A DNA stretch of 64,000 nucleotides from Mesorhizobium hawassense (GCF_003289945.1 NZ_QMBP01000004.1:1-64000), one strand, 5' to 3'; shown: positions 33,848-41,604, numbered from the stretch's first letter. Numbers and translations are program-made. The notes: a model not told the origin generated them from the letters alone.

Positions 33848-34560
33848 CCATCGAACATTGCGTCATCATCGGCGGCTCTTCGGGCATCGGCCTCGCCACG
33901 GCCAGGCGCCTGGTCAGCCCCGCCATGAAAGTGACGATCACCGGCCGCAACGAAGAGAAGCTGAAGAGCGCCTGGAAGAGCCTCGACGGCACCGTCGACA
34001 AGGCCGCCTTCGACGCCACCAGGCCGGATGAAGTGCGGCAGTTTTTCGCCGAGCTCGGGCCGTTCGATCACCTGGTTCTGGCCGCCAGCGGCGGCAAGGG
34101 TCTGGGGCCGTTCGCGACGCTTGACCTTGCCGATATCGGCAGCGGCGTCGAGGAAAAGATCCGGCCGCAATTGTCCTGCCTGCAGGCCGCCCTGCCGACC
34201 TTGAACAAAGCCGGGTCGGTAACCTTCATCTCTGCAGTGTCGGCGCAGATCACGGCGCCCGGAGTCGCCGGCATCGGCGCCATCAACGGCATGCTCTTGA
34301 CCGTTGCGCCGATCCTGGCGGTCGAGCTGAAGCCGCTGCGCGTCAACGTCGTGGCGCCCGGCGTCATCGACACGCCCTGGTGGGATTTCCTGCCGCACGA
34401 GCAGCGCCAGGCGGTGTTTGCCGAATATGCCGGCAAGACGCCGGTCGGCCGTATCGGCCGCGCCGAGGACGTCGCCGAGGCGATCGCCTTCCTGGTTTCC
34501 AACGGCTTCATGACCGGCCAGGTGCTGACCTGCGACGGCGGTCTGCGCTTTGCAGCCTGA
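33844..34560 (+). CDS. SDR-fold protein lacking the usual Tyr-Lys pair
   Basis: The 238-residue protein has the SDR nucleotide site (CVIIGGSSGIGLATARRLV; TGRNEEKL suggests NADP preference) and the late VNVVAPGVIDTPWW and GQVLTCDGG segments. At the place of the YxxxK catalytic pair it reads GVAGIGAINGM, so the normal catalytic residues are missing even though the serine region (FISAVSAQ) is kept. It may use another mechanism, bind rather than reduce its ligand, or belong to an atypical SDR branch. Its ATG overlaps the broken SDR's stop (ATGA), so they form a pair. Confidence 0.8.
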   Translation: MTIEHCVIIGGSSGIGLATARRLVSPAMKVTITGRNEEKLKSAWKSLDGTVDKAAFDATRPDEVRQFFAELGPFDHLVLAASGGKGLGPFATLDLADIGSGVEEKIRPQLSCLQAALPTLNKAGSVTFISAVSAQITAPGVAGIGAINGMLLTVAPILAVELKPLRVNVVAPGVIDTPWWDFLPHEQRQAVFAEYAGKTPVGRIGRAEDVAEAIAFLVSNGFMTGQVLTCDGGLRFAA

Positions 34561-34571
34561 GCCTCAACGAA

Positions 34572-35066
34572 TCAACTGGCGATAAGGCCGGGCAGGAAGG
34601 CGAGCAGCATCAGCCCGGCAACGACCGCATACCAGACGACCAGGTGGATTGCCTTCGTCAGCCGGCGACCCACCTCGCGTGCCCGCTTTGGGTGAAGCGG
34701 ATCGTAGATCACATCGACCGGCGCGCCGACATTCCTGGTCATTTTGTTGACCGGCAGCGGCGACTCGAAACGCCAGGTGCGACCGGAGCTGTCAGCGAAT
34801 TCGATGATGGGATTGTCCGAATATTCGCCGGACTTGGCGATATCGACCACCTTGCCGGTGGCAAAGGCGCCGCGTCGCCCAAGTACGATGCCGCCATAGG
34901 TCTGTATGGCGACGAGCACCAGGAAGAAGAGGCTGCAGAGAAAACACCAGATCTGGATGTCGCTCGGATGCCCGCCAAGGGCTTCGGCAATCGCCCGGAA
35001 CGGAGAAAGCGCCTGGTGGAAGGCTTCCGAAACGCGTGCCCAGAAACTTGTCCAGCTCTGCTCCAT
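34572..35066 (-). CDS. DUF3592 membrane protein
   Basis: The 164-residue protein has two membrane helices (about 38-58 and 142-162) around a soluble beta-rich segment with ATGKVVDI, PIIEFADSSGRTWRFES and VIYDPLHPKRAR, which is the DUF3592 pattern. The soluble part probably faces the periplasm. No function is known to me. It is last in a row of minus-strand genes after DoxX and may be cotranscribed; the gap to DoxX is 100 bases. Confidence 0.8.
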   Translation of the reverse strand: MEQSWTSFWARVSEAFHQALSPFRAIAEALGGHPSDIQIWCFLCSLFFLVLVAIQTYGGIVLGRRGAFATGKVVDIAKSGEYSDNPIIEFADSSGRTWRFESPLPVNKMTRNVGAPVDVIYDPLHPKRAREVGRRLTKAIHLVVWYAVVAGLMLLAFLPGLIAS

Positions 35067-35166
35067 AGCCGCCCTACCCGCGCCAACCCGCTGATTTCAT
35101 ACAGGACAATCGCGACGGAGCGATTAACGCCGGGCTATCAATTGCCTCGAACCCGGCTGCCGGCAG

Positions 35167-35544
35167 TCAAAGATACTGCGCGATCAGCGCCAGGAAGCCT
35201 CCACCTAGCGCGACATTGCTGACGACGCCATTGATGCGAGACGTGCGATCCGCACCCTGGTGATCCCAGAAATTGTGGAACATCGGCGTCGCGACGATGA
35301 GGAACAGGATCAGGACCGCTGCTGCAGGCGCGGTCCACAGGCCGGTAATCACCAGCGCACCGGCGACGACCTGCAGCACGATGCCCAGCCATAGGGCAAG
35401 CGCGGCCTGCGGCACACCGCGCGCGGCCATCAACGAGGTCACCAGCTTTCGGTTCTGAATGTTGCGCAGGCCGGCGAAGACGAAAGCACCGCCCAGCAGC
35501 AGTCGAGCGACGACCAGAATCTCGTTCTGAAAATTCTCAAACAT
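35167..35544 (-). CDS. DoxX family membrane protein
   Basis: The 125-residue protein has four membrane helices with the DoxX N-terminus (LLLGGAFVFAGLRNIQNRKLV). DoxX-type proteins appear in quinol oxidase-related or redox-stress complexes. It follows a carboxymuconolactone decarboxylase/AhpD-like gene by 61 bases and an Rrf2 regulator before that. CMD plus DoxX under an Rrf2-type regulator is a recurring redox-linked grouping; the precise role is unknown. Confidence 0.85.
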   Translation of the reverse strand: MFENFQNEILVVARLLLGGAFVFAGLRNIQNRKLVTSLMAARGVPQAALALWLGIVLQVVAGALVITGLWTAPAAAVLILFLIVATPMFHNFWDHQGADRTSRINGVVSNVALGGGFLALIAQYL

Positions 35545-35605
35545 GTCATTGATCCCAAATGAAAAAGCGTGGGCCTCCGAGAGGCCCTCGCTTTCGCTGG
35601 TTAGA

Positions 35606-36064
35606 TCAGGCGGCCCTGGCTGCCGGCATCGGATGAATGGCGTGGAACGGAATGCACAGCCGGTTCCAGGTGTTGATCATGCCGAGCGCGACCGAGAGCT
35701 TGACGAGTTCCTCTTCCGAGAAGTGCTCGAGCGCGCTGGCATAGAGTTCGTCCGATACGCCATTATCGGCGATCAGCGTCACGGCTTCGGTCCAGGCAAA
35801 GGCGGCGCGCTCCCGCTCGGAAAACAGCGGCGATTCCTTCCAGGCGGCGACGAGATAGAGCCGGGTTTCGGTCTCGCCGTCGCGCTTCGCCTCGCGGCTG
35901 TGCATCTCTACACAGTACGAGCATCCGTTGATCTGCGACGCCCTGAGCTTGATCAGATGCAGCAGTCTCACTTCCAGCCCACATTCGTCGACGGCTTTGT
36001 TGAGGGCCGACACCGCCTTCATGATCTCGGGCGCCTTGGCAAAAAACTGCAATCTCGGTTTCAT
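35606..36064 (-). CDS. Carboxymuconolactone decarboxylase / AhpD-like protein
   Basis: The 152-residue helical protein has the AhpD-type redox motif NGCSYCVEMHSREAK, with CxxC and a nearby His, in the core where AhpD relatives act as alkyl hydroperoxide reductases. It starts at ATG 36064 after GGAAGG. It lies between an Rrf2 regulator (42 bases upstream) and DoxX, so these three likely form an operon for peroxide or electrophile response. The older name, carboxymuconolactone decarboxylase, fits the fold but not this motif's chemistry. Confidence 0.87.
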   Translation of the reverse strand: MKPRLQFFAKAPEIMKAVSALNKAVDECGLEVRLLHLIKLRASQINGCSYCVEMHSREAKRDGETETRLYLVAAWKESPLFSERERAAFAWTEAVTLIADNGVSDELYASALEHFSEEELVKLSVALGMINTWNRLCIPFHAIHPMPAARAA

Positions 36065-36105
36065 CGTCTTGTCCTTCCAGGTTTTGGGTGGGTTGGAGGT
36101 GGGGT

Positions 36106-36624
36106 TCAGAACTGTTTGGGCGGAGCGGATTTTTGCGGCCGCTGGTGGCGCTCGACGAAGGCGCAGCTCGCGGCAAACGAGCGGGGATCGCCTTCCGCCG
36201 CGAACTCCGCCACGAGGTCGGACAGCTTGGTTTCAGCGAGCGCGGCCCGGTAGGCGCGCTCGGCCTTGAGCATCGCAGCATTGATGCCGCAGGGTTTGAC
36301 ATAGGCCGAGGCGTCGATCTTGACCGGGCCACGCTGGCGGATTTCGCCGCAACGAAACGCAGGCTCCCGTCCCTCGACGGCCAGCACGATATCGAGCAGT
36401 GTGATTTGTTCCGCGGCCCGCGCCAGCCGGTAGCCGCCCGCCGGCCCCGGCACCGATTCCAGGATGCGCGCCGCGGTGAGCTGGTTGAGATGTTTCAGCA
36501 GATAGCTCGGCGACAGCCCGAAGCACTCCGCGAGCGCCGCGCCCGGCATCGTGCTGTTGCCGTCGACGCTGGCCAGCGTCGCCGCGCAGTGAATGGCCGC
36601 CTCAACGCCCTCGCCCAGCTTCAT
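36106..36624 (-). CDS. Rrf2 family transcriptional regulator
   Basis: The protein has an Rrf2 winged helix: GEGVEAAIHCAATLAS, then LAECFGLSPSYLLKHLNQLTAARILESVPGPAGGYRLA. Unlike Fe-S-bound IscR or NsrR it has only two cysteines in its C-terminal half within the usual cluster loop (FRCGEIRQRGPV and KPCGINAAM), so cluster binding is uncertain; redox sensing by cysteines is possible. Met at 36624 has GGAG eight bases upstream; an ATG at 36660 lies inside the tandem repeat and is less likely. It heads the CMD-DoxX operon. Confidence 0.85.
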   Translation of the reverse strand: MKLGEGVEAAIHCAATLASVDGNSTMPGAALAECFGLSPSYLLKHLNQLTAARILESVPGPAGGYRLARAAEQITLLDIVLAVEGREPAFRCGEIRQRGPVKIDASAYVKPCGINAAMLKAERAYRAALAETKLSDLVAEFAAEGDPRSFAASCAFVERHQRPQKSAPPKQF

Positions 36625-36640
36625 CGTGCCGATCTCCAAT

Positions 36641-36672
36641 TCATGGATATTTTTTATCATGGATACTTTTTA
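36641..36672. promoter_or_regulatory. Tandem 16-bp repeat, likely Rrf2 operator
   Basis: TCATGGATATTTTTTA (36641-36656) is followed at once by TCATGGATACTTTTTA (36657-36672), differing at one base, and then TC. The block is very AT-rich in a GC-rich genome and lies 17 bases before the chosen start of the Rrf2 gene, as expected for an autoregulated operon. Confidence 0.6.
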
Positions 36673-36769
36673 TCTGCAATAGGAAAAGCGAAGGTCGCCG
36701 CTAATTCGCAACGGCCAGGAGTGTCAGGGGAAAGATCCAATGCTTTTCGACAGATGGGGCTTCGCAGGA

Positions 36770-36990
36770 CTTGGGTTCCTCGCACCCCGCAAAGCGGGGG
36801 AGAGGTGGCCCGGCGAAGCCGGGACGGAGAGGGGGACACCCTCTGCGAAGTCAAGGCCGGTCAAGGACGAGGCTCAAGAAAGGTAAAGGTATCAGGGGCC
36901 TTGGCGCGATGTTCCGCCGCCGCGAAGGCCCCTCTCCGTCCCGGCTTCGCCGGGCCACCTCTCCCCACTCCGTGGGGCGAGGAACCCAAG
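36770..36990. repeat. Inverted pair of a ~62-bp palindromic repeat downstream of preA
   Basis: The left arm (36770-36834) starts CTTGGGTTCCTCGC and ends GGACGGAGAGGGG. The right arm (36929-36990) is nearly its reverse complement, with a 94-base spacer. Each arm has inner hairpins (CCCGGC GAAG CCGGG). The right arm ends one base before the preA stop codon. With the tandem repeat it accounts for most of the 367 bases between the Rrf2 and preA genes; I see no coding region in the rest. Confidence 0.8.
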
Positions 36991-36991
36991 C

Positions 36992-38311
36992 CTACTCCGC
37001 AGCCACCTTGGCCATCGGATTGTTGGGATGCGTCGTCCAGTTGGCGTAGATCGGCGACACCGGCTTGCCGGTTCGCTCGTCCATCGCGCCGGCCGCCAGC
37101 GGCTCCATCGTGATGCAGCCCTCGACCGGGCAGACATTGACGCAGAGATTGCAGCCGACGCATTCGGCCTCGATCACTTCGAAATGCCGGGCGCCGTTGA
37201 CCATGCTGGTGATCGCCTGGTGCGAAGTGTCCTCGCAGGCGATGTGGCAGCGGCCGCATTTGATGCAGGCGTCCTGGTCGATACGCGCCTTGGCGACATA
37301 GTTGAGGTTGAGATACTGCCAGTCGGTGACGTTGGGCGTCGCGCGGCCGATGACGTCGGAGAGCGAGGCGTGGCCTTTCTCGTCCATCCAGTTTTCCAGC
37401 CCCGCGATCATCTCCTGCACGATCTTGAAACCGTAGGTCATGGCCGCCGTGCAGACCTGCACGTTGCCGGCGCCGAGCGCCATGAATTCGGCCGCGTCAC
37501 GCCAGGTGGTGATGCCGCCGATGCCGGAGATCGGTAGGCCATGCGTTTCGGGATCGCGCGCGATCTCGGCCACCATGTTCATGGCGATCGGCTTCACCGC
37601 CGGGCCGCAATAGCCGCCATGCGAGCCCTTGCCGTCGATGGTCGGCTGCGGCGCGAAGCTGTCGAGGTCGACGCCGGTGATCGAGTTGATCGTGTTGATC
37701 AGCGACACCGCGTCCGTGCCGCCGGCCAGCGCCGCGCGCGCCGGCTTGCGCACGTCGGTGATGTTGGGCGTCAGCTTGGTGATGACCGGCATGCGGGTGT
37801 TCTGCTTGCACCAGCGCACCACCATCTCGATGTATTCGGGCACCTGGCCGACGGCCGCGCCCATGCCGCGTTCCGACATCCCATGCGGGCAGCCGAAATT
37901 CAGCTCGATGCCGTCGGCTTCCGTGTCCTCGACCACCGGCAGGATCGCCTTCCAGGCATCCTCGACGCAAGGAACCATCAGCGACACGACGATGGCGCGG
38001 TCGGGCCAGTCCTTCTTGACCTGCTTGATCTCGCGCAGATTGACCTGCAGGTCGCGGTCGGTGATCAACTCGATGTTGTTGAGGCCGAGCAGGCGGCGGT
38101 CGGCGCCCCAGATCGCGCCGTAGCGCGGGCCGTTGACGTTGACGACCGGCGGACCCTCTTCGCCCAGCGTCTTCCACACCACGCCGCCCCAGCCGGCCTT
38201 GAAGGCGCGGATGACGTTGTAGGCCTTGTCGGTCGGCGGCGCCGAGGCCAGCCAGAACGGGTTTGGCGATTTGATGCCGATGAAATTGTTGCGGATGTCT
38301 GCCATGCTCAT
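36992..38311 (-). CDS. preA: NAD-dependent dihydropyrimidine dehydrogenase, PreA subunit
   Basis: PreA holds FMN and reduces uracil or thymine, the first step of the reductive pathway. Residues 1-320 form a dihydroorotate-dehydrogenase-type barrel (SPNPFWLASAPPTDK, ELNFGCPHGMSERGMG, TKLTPNITD). The C-terminus has two 4Fe-4S motifs: CIKCGRCHIACEDT and CVGCNLCVNVCPVEGC. At 439 residues it is normal in length. Where mammalian dihydropyrimidine dehydrogenase has its active-site cysteine in the GLACGQ loop, this one reads GAAVGQ (V154). Its start overlaps the preT stop (ATGA); Met 3 is an alternative start. Confidence 0.93.
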   Translation of the reverse strand: MSMADIRNNFIGIKSPNPFWLASAPPTDKAYNVIRAFKAGWGGVVWKTLGEEGPPVVNVNGPRYGAIWGADRRLLGLNNIELITDRDLQVNLREIKQVKKDWPDRAIVVSLMVPCVEDAWKAILPVVEDTEADGIELNFGCPHGMSERGMGAAVGQVPEYIEMVVRWCKQNTRMPVITKLTPNITDVRKPARAALAGGTDAVSLINTINSITGVDLDSFAPQPTIDGKGSHGGYCGPAVKPIAMNMVAEIARDPETHGLPISGIGGITTWRDAAEFMALGAGNVQVCTAAMTYGFKIVQEMIAGLENWMDEKGHASLSDVIGRATPNVTDWQYLNLNYVAKARIDQDACIKCGRCHIACEDTSHQAITSMVNGARHFEVIEAECVGCNLCVNVCPVEGCITMEPLAAGAMDERTGKPVSPIYANWTTHPNNPMAKVAAE

Positions 38312-39672
38312 GCCCTCCCGTTAGAGGTCAATGCCCGGTGGATGCTCTCGGCGGCGTCGCGCCCTTGCGCCACCGCCGAGACGGTGAGGTCGTCGCCGCC
38401 GAAAATGCAGTCGCCGCCGGCCCAGACTTTGGCCAGCGAGGTGCGGCCCTCGGCATCGACCTTGATGCGGCCGCCTTCGAGCTCGATCTGTTCCTCGCTG
38501 CCGTTGAGATGCGCCGGCACGAAGCTCTGGCCGATCGCCTTGAACACCTGGTCGGCGACGAGCGTGAGCCGTTCGCCGGTGCCGGCGAGCTTGTCGCCAC
38601 TCATGGCGGTGTATTCGAGCTCGATTGCCGAAACCTTGCCGTTCTCGGCAATGACGCGCTTCGGCTGCAGCCAGTGGCGGATGGTGACGCCGTTGGCGGC
38701 GGCCAGATCCTGCTCGAAGCCGGAGGCGTTCATATGCTCCTGGCCACGGCGATAGCAGATCGTCACCTCTTCGGCGCCGAGCAGCTTCGACTGCACCGCG
38801 GCATCGACCGCCGTCATGCCACCGCCGATGACGACGACGCGCCGGCCGACCGGCAGGCTGGAAAGGTCGCTTGCCTGGCGAAGCTCCGCAATGAACTCGA
38901 CCGCGTTGCTGACGCCATCCGCGTCCTCGCCGTCGGCGCGCAGGGCATTGACGCCGCCAAGCCCCATGCCGAGGAACACCGCGTCGTAGTTGCGCATCAG
39001 GTCGGCCAGTTGGAAGTCGCGGCCGAGCGCCTTGCCGTTCTGGATGTCGATGCCGCCGATCGCGGTGACATAGTCGACCTCGGCCTGGGCGAAATCGTCG
39101 ACGCTCTTATAGGCGGCGATGCCATATTCGTTGAGGCCGCCGGCCTTCGGCCGCGCCTCCAGGATCGTGACCTCATGGCCATGGCGGGCAAGGCGATGCG
39201 CCGCCGCGAGCCCCGACGGCCCGGCGCCGACTACCGCGATGCTCTTCCCGGTCGCTTCGGCGCGCTTGTAGAACTGCTTGTCCTCGCTCATCGCGACATC
39301 GGTGGCGTAGCGCTGCAGCCGGCCGATCTGCACCGGCTTGCCCTCGGCCACCTCGCGCACGCAGACCTCTTCGCACAGCGTCTCGGTCGGGCAGACGCGG
39401 GCGCACATGCCGCCGAGGATGTTCTGGTCGAAGATCGTCTTGGCCGAGCCCAGCGGATTGCCGGTCGCGATCTGCCGGATGAACAGCGGGATGTCGATCG
39501 AGGTCGGGCACGCGTTCATGCACGGCGCGTCGTAGCAGAAATAGCAGCGATCGGATTCGACCAGCGCCTCATGATGGTCGAGCGGCGGGTGCAGGTCGGA
39601 AAAATTGCCGGCATATTGCTCGGAAGACAGCCGGCCGCCGGCAATGCCTTCGATGAAATGACCAGTCGCCAT
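38308..39672 (-). CDS. preT: NAD-dependent dihydropyrimidine dehydrogenase, PreT subunit
   Basis: PreT takes electrons from NAD(P)H through FAD and Fe-S centres and passes them to PreA. The N-terminus has an Fe-S domain (CYFCYDAPCMNACPTSIDI, later CARVCPTETLCEEVC). Then come the FAD motif AVVGAGPSGLAAAHRLARHG and the NAD(P) motif VVVIGGGMTAVDAA. The gene reads 454 residues from ATG 39672, which follows AAGGGGA by a good distance; the longer frame upstream is unlikely. It is first in the preT-preA operon, with a RutR-like half-site upstream. Confidence 0.92.
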   Translation of the reverse strand: MATGHFIEGIAGGRLSSEQYAGNFSDLHPPLDHHEALVESDRCYFCYDAPCMNACPTSIDIPLFIRQIATGNPLGSAKTIFDQNILGGMCARVCPTETLCEEVCVREVAEGKPVQIGRLQRYATDVAMSEDKQFYKRAEATGKSIAVVGAGPSGLAAAHRLARHGHEVTILEARPKAGGLNEYGIAAYKSVDDFAQAEVDYVTAIGGIDIQNGKALGRDFQLADLMRNYDAVFLGMGLGGVNALRADGEDADGVSNAVEFIAELRQASDLSSLPVGRRVVVIGGGMTAVDAAVQSKLLGAEEVTICYRRGQEHMNASGFEQDLAAANGVTIRHWLQPKRVIAENGKVSAIELEYTAMSGDKLAGTGERLTLVADQVFKAIGQSFVPAHLNGSEEQIELEGGRIKVDAEGRTSLAKVWAGGDCIFGGDDLTVSAVAQGRDAAESIHRALTSNGRA

Positions 39673-39724
39673 TCCAGTTCCCCTTGTTGTCGTTTTGGGG
39701 AAGGCTAGCACGTTTTATTTTTTT

Positions 39725-39740
39725 ATCAATTGGTCAATTT
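39725..39740. promoter_or_regulatory. RutR-like half-site upstream of preT
   Basis: On the minus strand AATTGACCAATTGATA has a perfect TTGACC half, a 4-base centre, and a weak second half (GATAAA against GGTCAA). The region is AT-rich and 53 bases before preT, so it is a likely but imperfect site. Confidence 0.4.
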
Positions 39741-39785
39741 TCTGCCAAGTCGCTGTAATGGCTGGATAAAACATGATCGGTTAAG

Positions 39786-40520
39786 TCATGTTATAACCAC
39801 CGCAGCAGCACCAGAGGGCTCCACGCTTTCAGTCCTGGCAGGATGGATCGACCGGATCTCGTCCGCCACCAGGTCCTGCAGCCGCCACAGATTGCGGTCA
39901 TGAATGCCGAATGTCTCGAGGTGGCTGACGGTGTTGTAGAGATATTCGGCGCCGGAGCCGACATGGCCGCACGCGCGTGCCAGTATCTGCGCTACCCTTT
40001 CCAGCGGCTGCCCGAGCGACGTGCCCTTGCCGGTCACGCCTACCCAGAAGCCCAACGCTCGCAACCGGCCCTGCGCCGCGTGCACCGGAACCCATCGCAC
40101 CGAACTGACGCTTTCATGATCGTCGATTTCACGTCGCAGCAGTCTTTCGATCTGCGCCGGCTTTTCGCCATCGGGCAAACGGTAGATGACGCCGTCGCAG
40201 CGCCCGCCGCGTTCCAGCGCCATCATCAGCCCCGGCTGCGCGGCGCTGCCTCGCCAGCGCACCATGTCGAGGCAGAAGGAGCGATGCCAGCCAAAGGCCG
40301 AGGCGCGCCGTTGTTCGACCGATTCGAAGGCCGGCTTCCAGATCAGCGAGCCATAGGCGAACACCCAGAGCGGACCCTCGTCGGCTTCGCCGGCGAGACG
40401 CGCGGCGAGCCCGCTGAAATCGTCGTCGCCGAGCTGTGTCCACTCCCCGCTCGGACCTGGATCGATCTCCTCGCGATGGCAGAGCGCGACAAGCTCAGGC
40501 GTGAGCGACATTCGGCGCAT
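39786..40520 (-). CDS. ChaC-like gamma-glutamylcyclotransferase
   Basis: The 244-residue protein carries VFAYGSLIWKPAF, the glycine-rich substrate loop of gamma-glutamylcyclotransferases, and RREIDDHESVSSVRWVPV, whose glutamate fits the catalytic base. ChaC-type enzymes split glutathione into 5-oxoproline and Cys-Gly. The open frame extends 64 codons further, but ATG 40520 (MRRMSLTPELVALCHRE) fits the family start, and the extension overlaps the divergent VOC gene's leader. It is cytoplasmic and stands alone. Confidence 0.87.
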   Translation of the reverse strand: MRRMSLTPELVALCHREEIDPGPSGEWTQLGDDDFSGLAARLAGEADEGPLWVFAYGSLIWKPAFESVEQRRASAFGWHRSFCLDMVRWRGSAAQPGLMMALERGGRCDGVIYRLPDGEKPAQIERLLRREIDDHESVSSVRWVPVHAAQGRLRALGFWVGVTGKGTSLGQPLERVAQILARACGHVGSGAEYLYNTVSHLETFGIHDRNLWRLQDLVADEIRSIHPARTESVEPSGAAAVVIT

Positions 40521-40696
40521 GGAAAACAAGCCCCTCTTTGACGGCAGCAAAGTCGAAAAGCGCGGGCTGCGCAAGATCAGGGGTGGAGTGCCTTGCCGTC
40601 CAAGATTTTTGGCCCAGATGTCGGATTTCTGTCGCCGAGATCGTCCTAGGATGGATCGAACCGCGATCGCTGCCTGAACCGGTGAGGAGACCGACC

Positions 40697-41473
40697 ATGC
40701 CGAATGCCCCAACGCCCTTCTTCTGGTACGAACTGATGACCACCGACCTCGACGCCGCCGAGGCCTTCTACACCGCCGTTGTCGGCTGGCGAGCCGAGCC
40801 CTTCGACAAAGCGCCGGGCATGCCCCGCTACATCGTCGTGAATTCCGCCATGCGCGGCGTCGGCGGGCTGATGACGATGCCGGAAGAGCCCGCCAAGATG
40901 GGCATGCCGCCAGCCTGGATCGGCTATATCTACACCAAGGATATCGACGCCTCGACGCAAGCGCTCAAGGACGCAGGCGGTGCGGTGCACCGTGCGCCCG
41001 ACGATATTCCAGGCGTCGGCCGCTTCGCCGTCGTCGCCGACCCGCAAGGCGCGACCTTCATGTTCCTGCAGCCGAACCAGCCTGAACAGCCGCCGGTGCC
41101 GGCGACCACGCTCGGCCATGTCGGGTGGCATGAACTCTACACCACGGACTGGAAAGCGGCCTTCGATTTCTATTCCAGCCAGTTCGGCTGGGAGAGCGCT
41201 GGCGAGTTCGATATGGGCGAGATGGGTATCTACAAAACCTTCGGCGCCGGTCCCGAATCCGGCGGCGGCATTATGAACAAACCGCCGCAGATACCGGTAC
41301 CGGTCTGGCAGTTCTATTTCAACGTCGACGCCATCGACGCCGCCGCCAAGCGCGTCACCGACAATGGCGGCAAGGTCATCATGGGTCCGATGGATGTGCC
41401 GAGCGGCCAGTGGATCATCCAGTGCCAGGACCCGCAAGGAGCGCATTTCGCCTTGCTGGCGCCGGTGCGCTAG
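40697..41473 (+). CDS. VOC family protein with two glyoxalase-like domains
   Basis: The 258-residue protein repeats a VOC half twice: WYELMTTDLDAAEAFYTAVVGW at 9-30 and WHELYTTDWKAAFDFYSSQFGW near 143-164. Such double-domain proteins may bind metals and catalyse isomerase, dioxygenase or resistance reactions; the job here is unknown. ATG 40697 has GGAG eight bases ahead. Its stop TAG is the first three bases of the palindromic repeat TAGAGCAATTCC, so the repeat ends this gene as a repeat/IS end does for ornithine decarboxylase. Confidence 0.87.
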   Translation: MPNAPTPFFWYELMTTDLDAAEAFYTAVVGWRAEPFDKAPGMPRYIVVNSAMRGVGGLMTMPEEPAKMGMPPAWIGYIYTKDIDASTQALKDAGGAVHRAPDDIPGVGRFAVVADPQGATFMFLQPNQPEQPPVPATTLGHVGWHELYTTDWKAAFDFYSSQFGWESAGEFDMGEMGIYKTFGAGPESGGGIMNKPPQIPVPVWQFYFNVDAIDAAAKRVTDNGGKVIMGPMDVPSGQWIIQCQDPQGAHFALLAPVR

Positions 41474-41575
41474 AGCAATTCCAGGAAAAGTGCGTAGCGG
41501 TTTCCCGTCCGGAATTGCGTCAAAACAAAGAGATAGTGCGGTTCGGCGTTTCCGTGAAACGGTGAAACGCTCTAG
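41471..41575. repeat. Palindromic intergenic repeat (TAGAGC family), copy B
   Basis: It runs from TAGAGCAATTCC to GGTGAAACGCTCTAG and shares its left half with the copy at 10599-10695 (GCAATTCC with GGAATTGC hairpin). Its right end, read inward, is TAGAGCGTTTCACCG, identical for 15 bases to the outer end of the IS630-like element at the left of the window. TA lies at both ends. Confidence 0.8.
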
Positions 41576-41604
41576 CAGCGCTTACTGAATGGGCTGGCGT
41601 CGGA

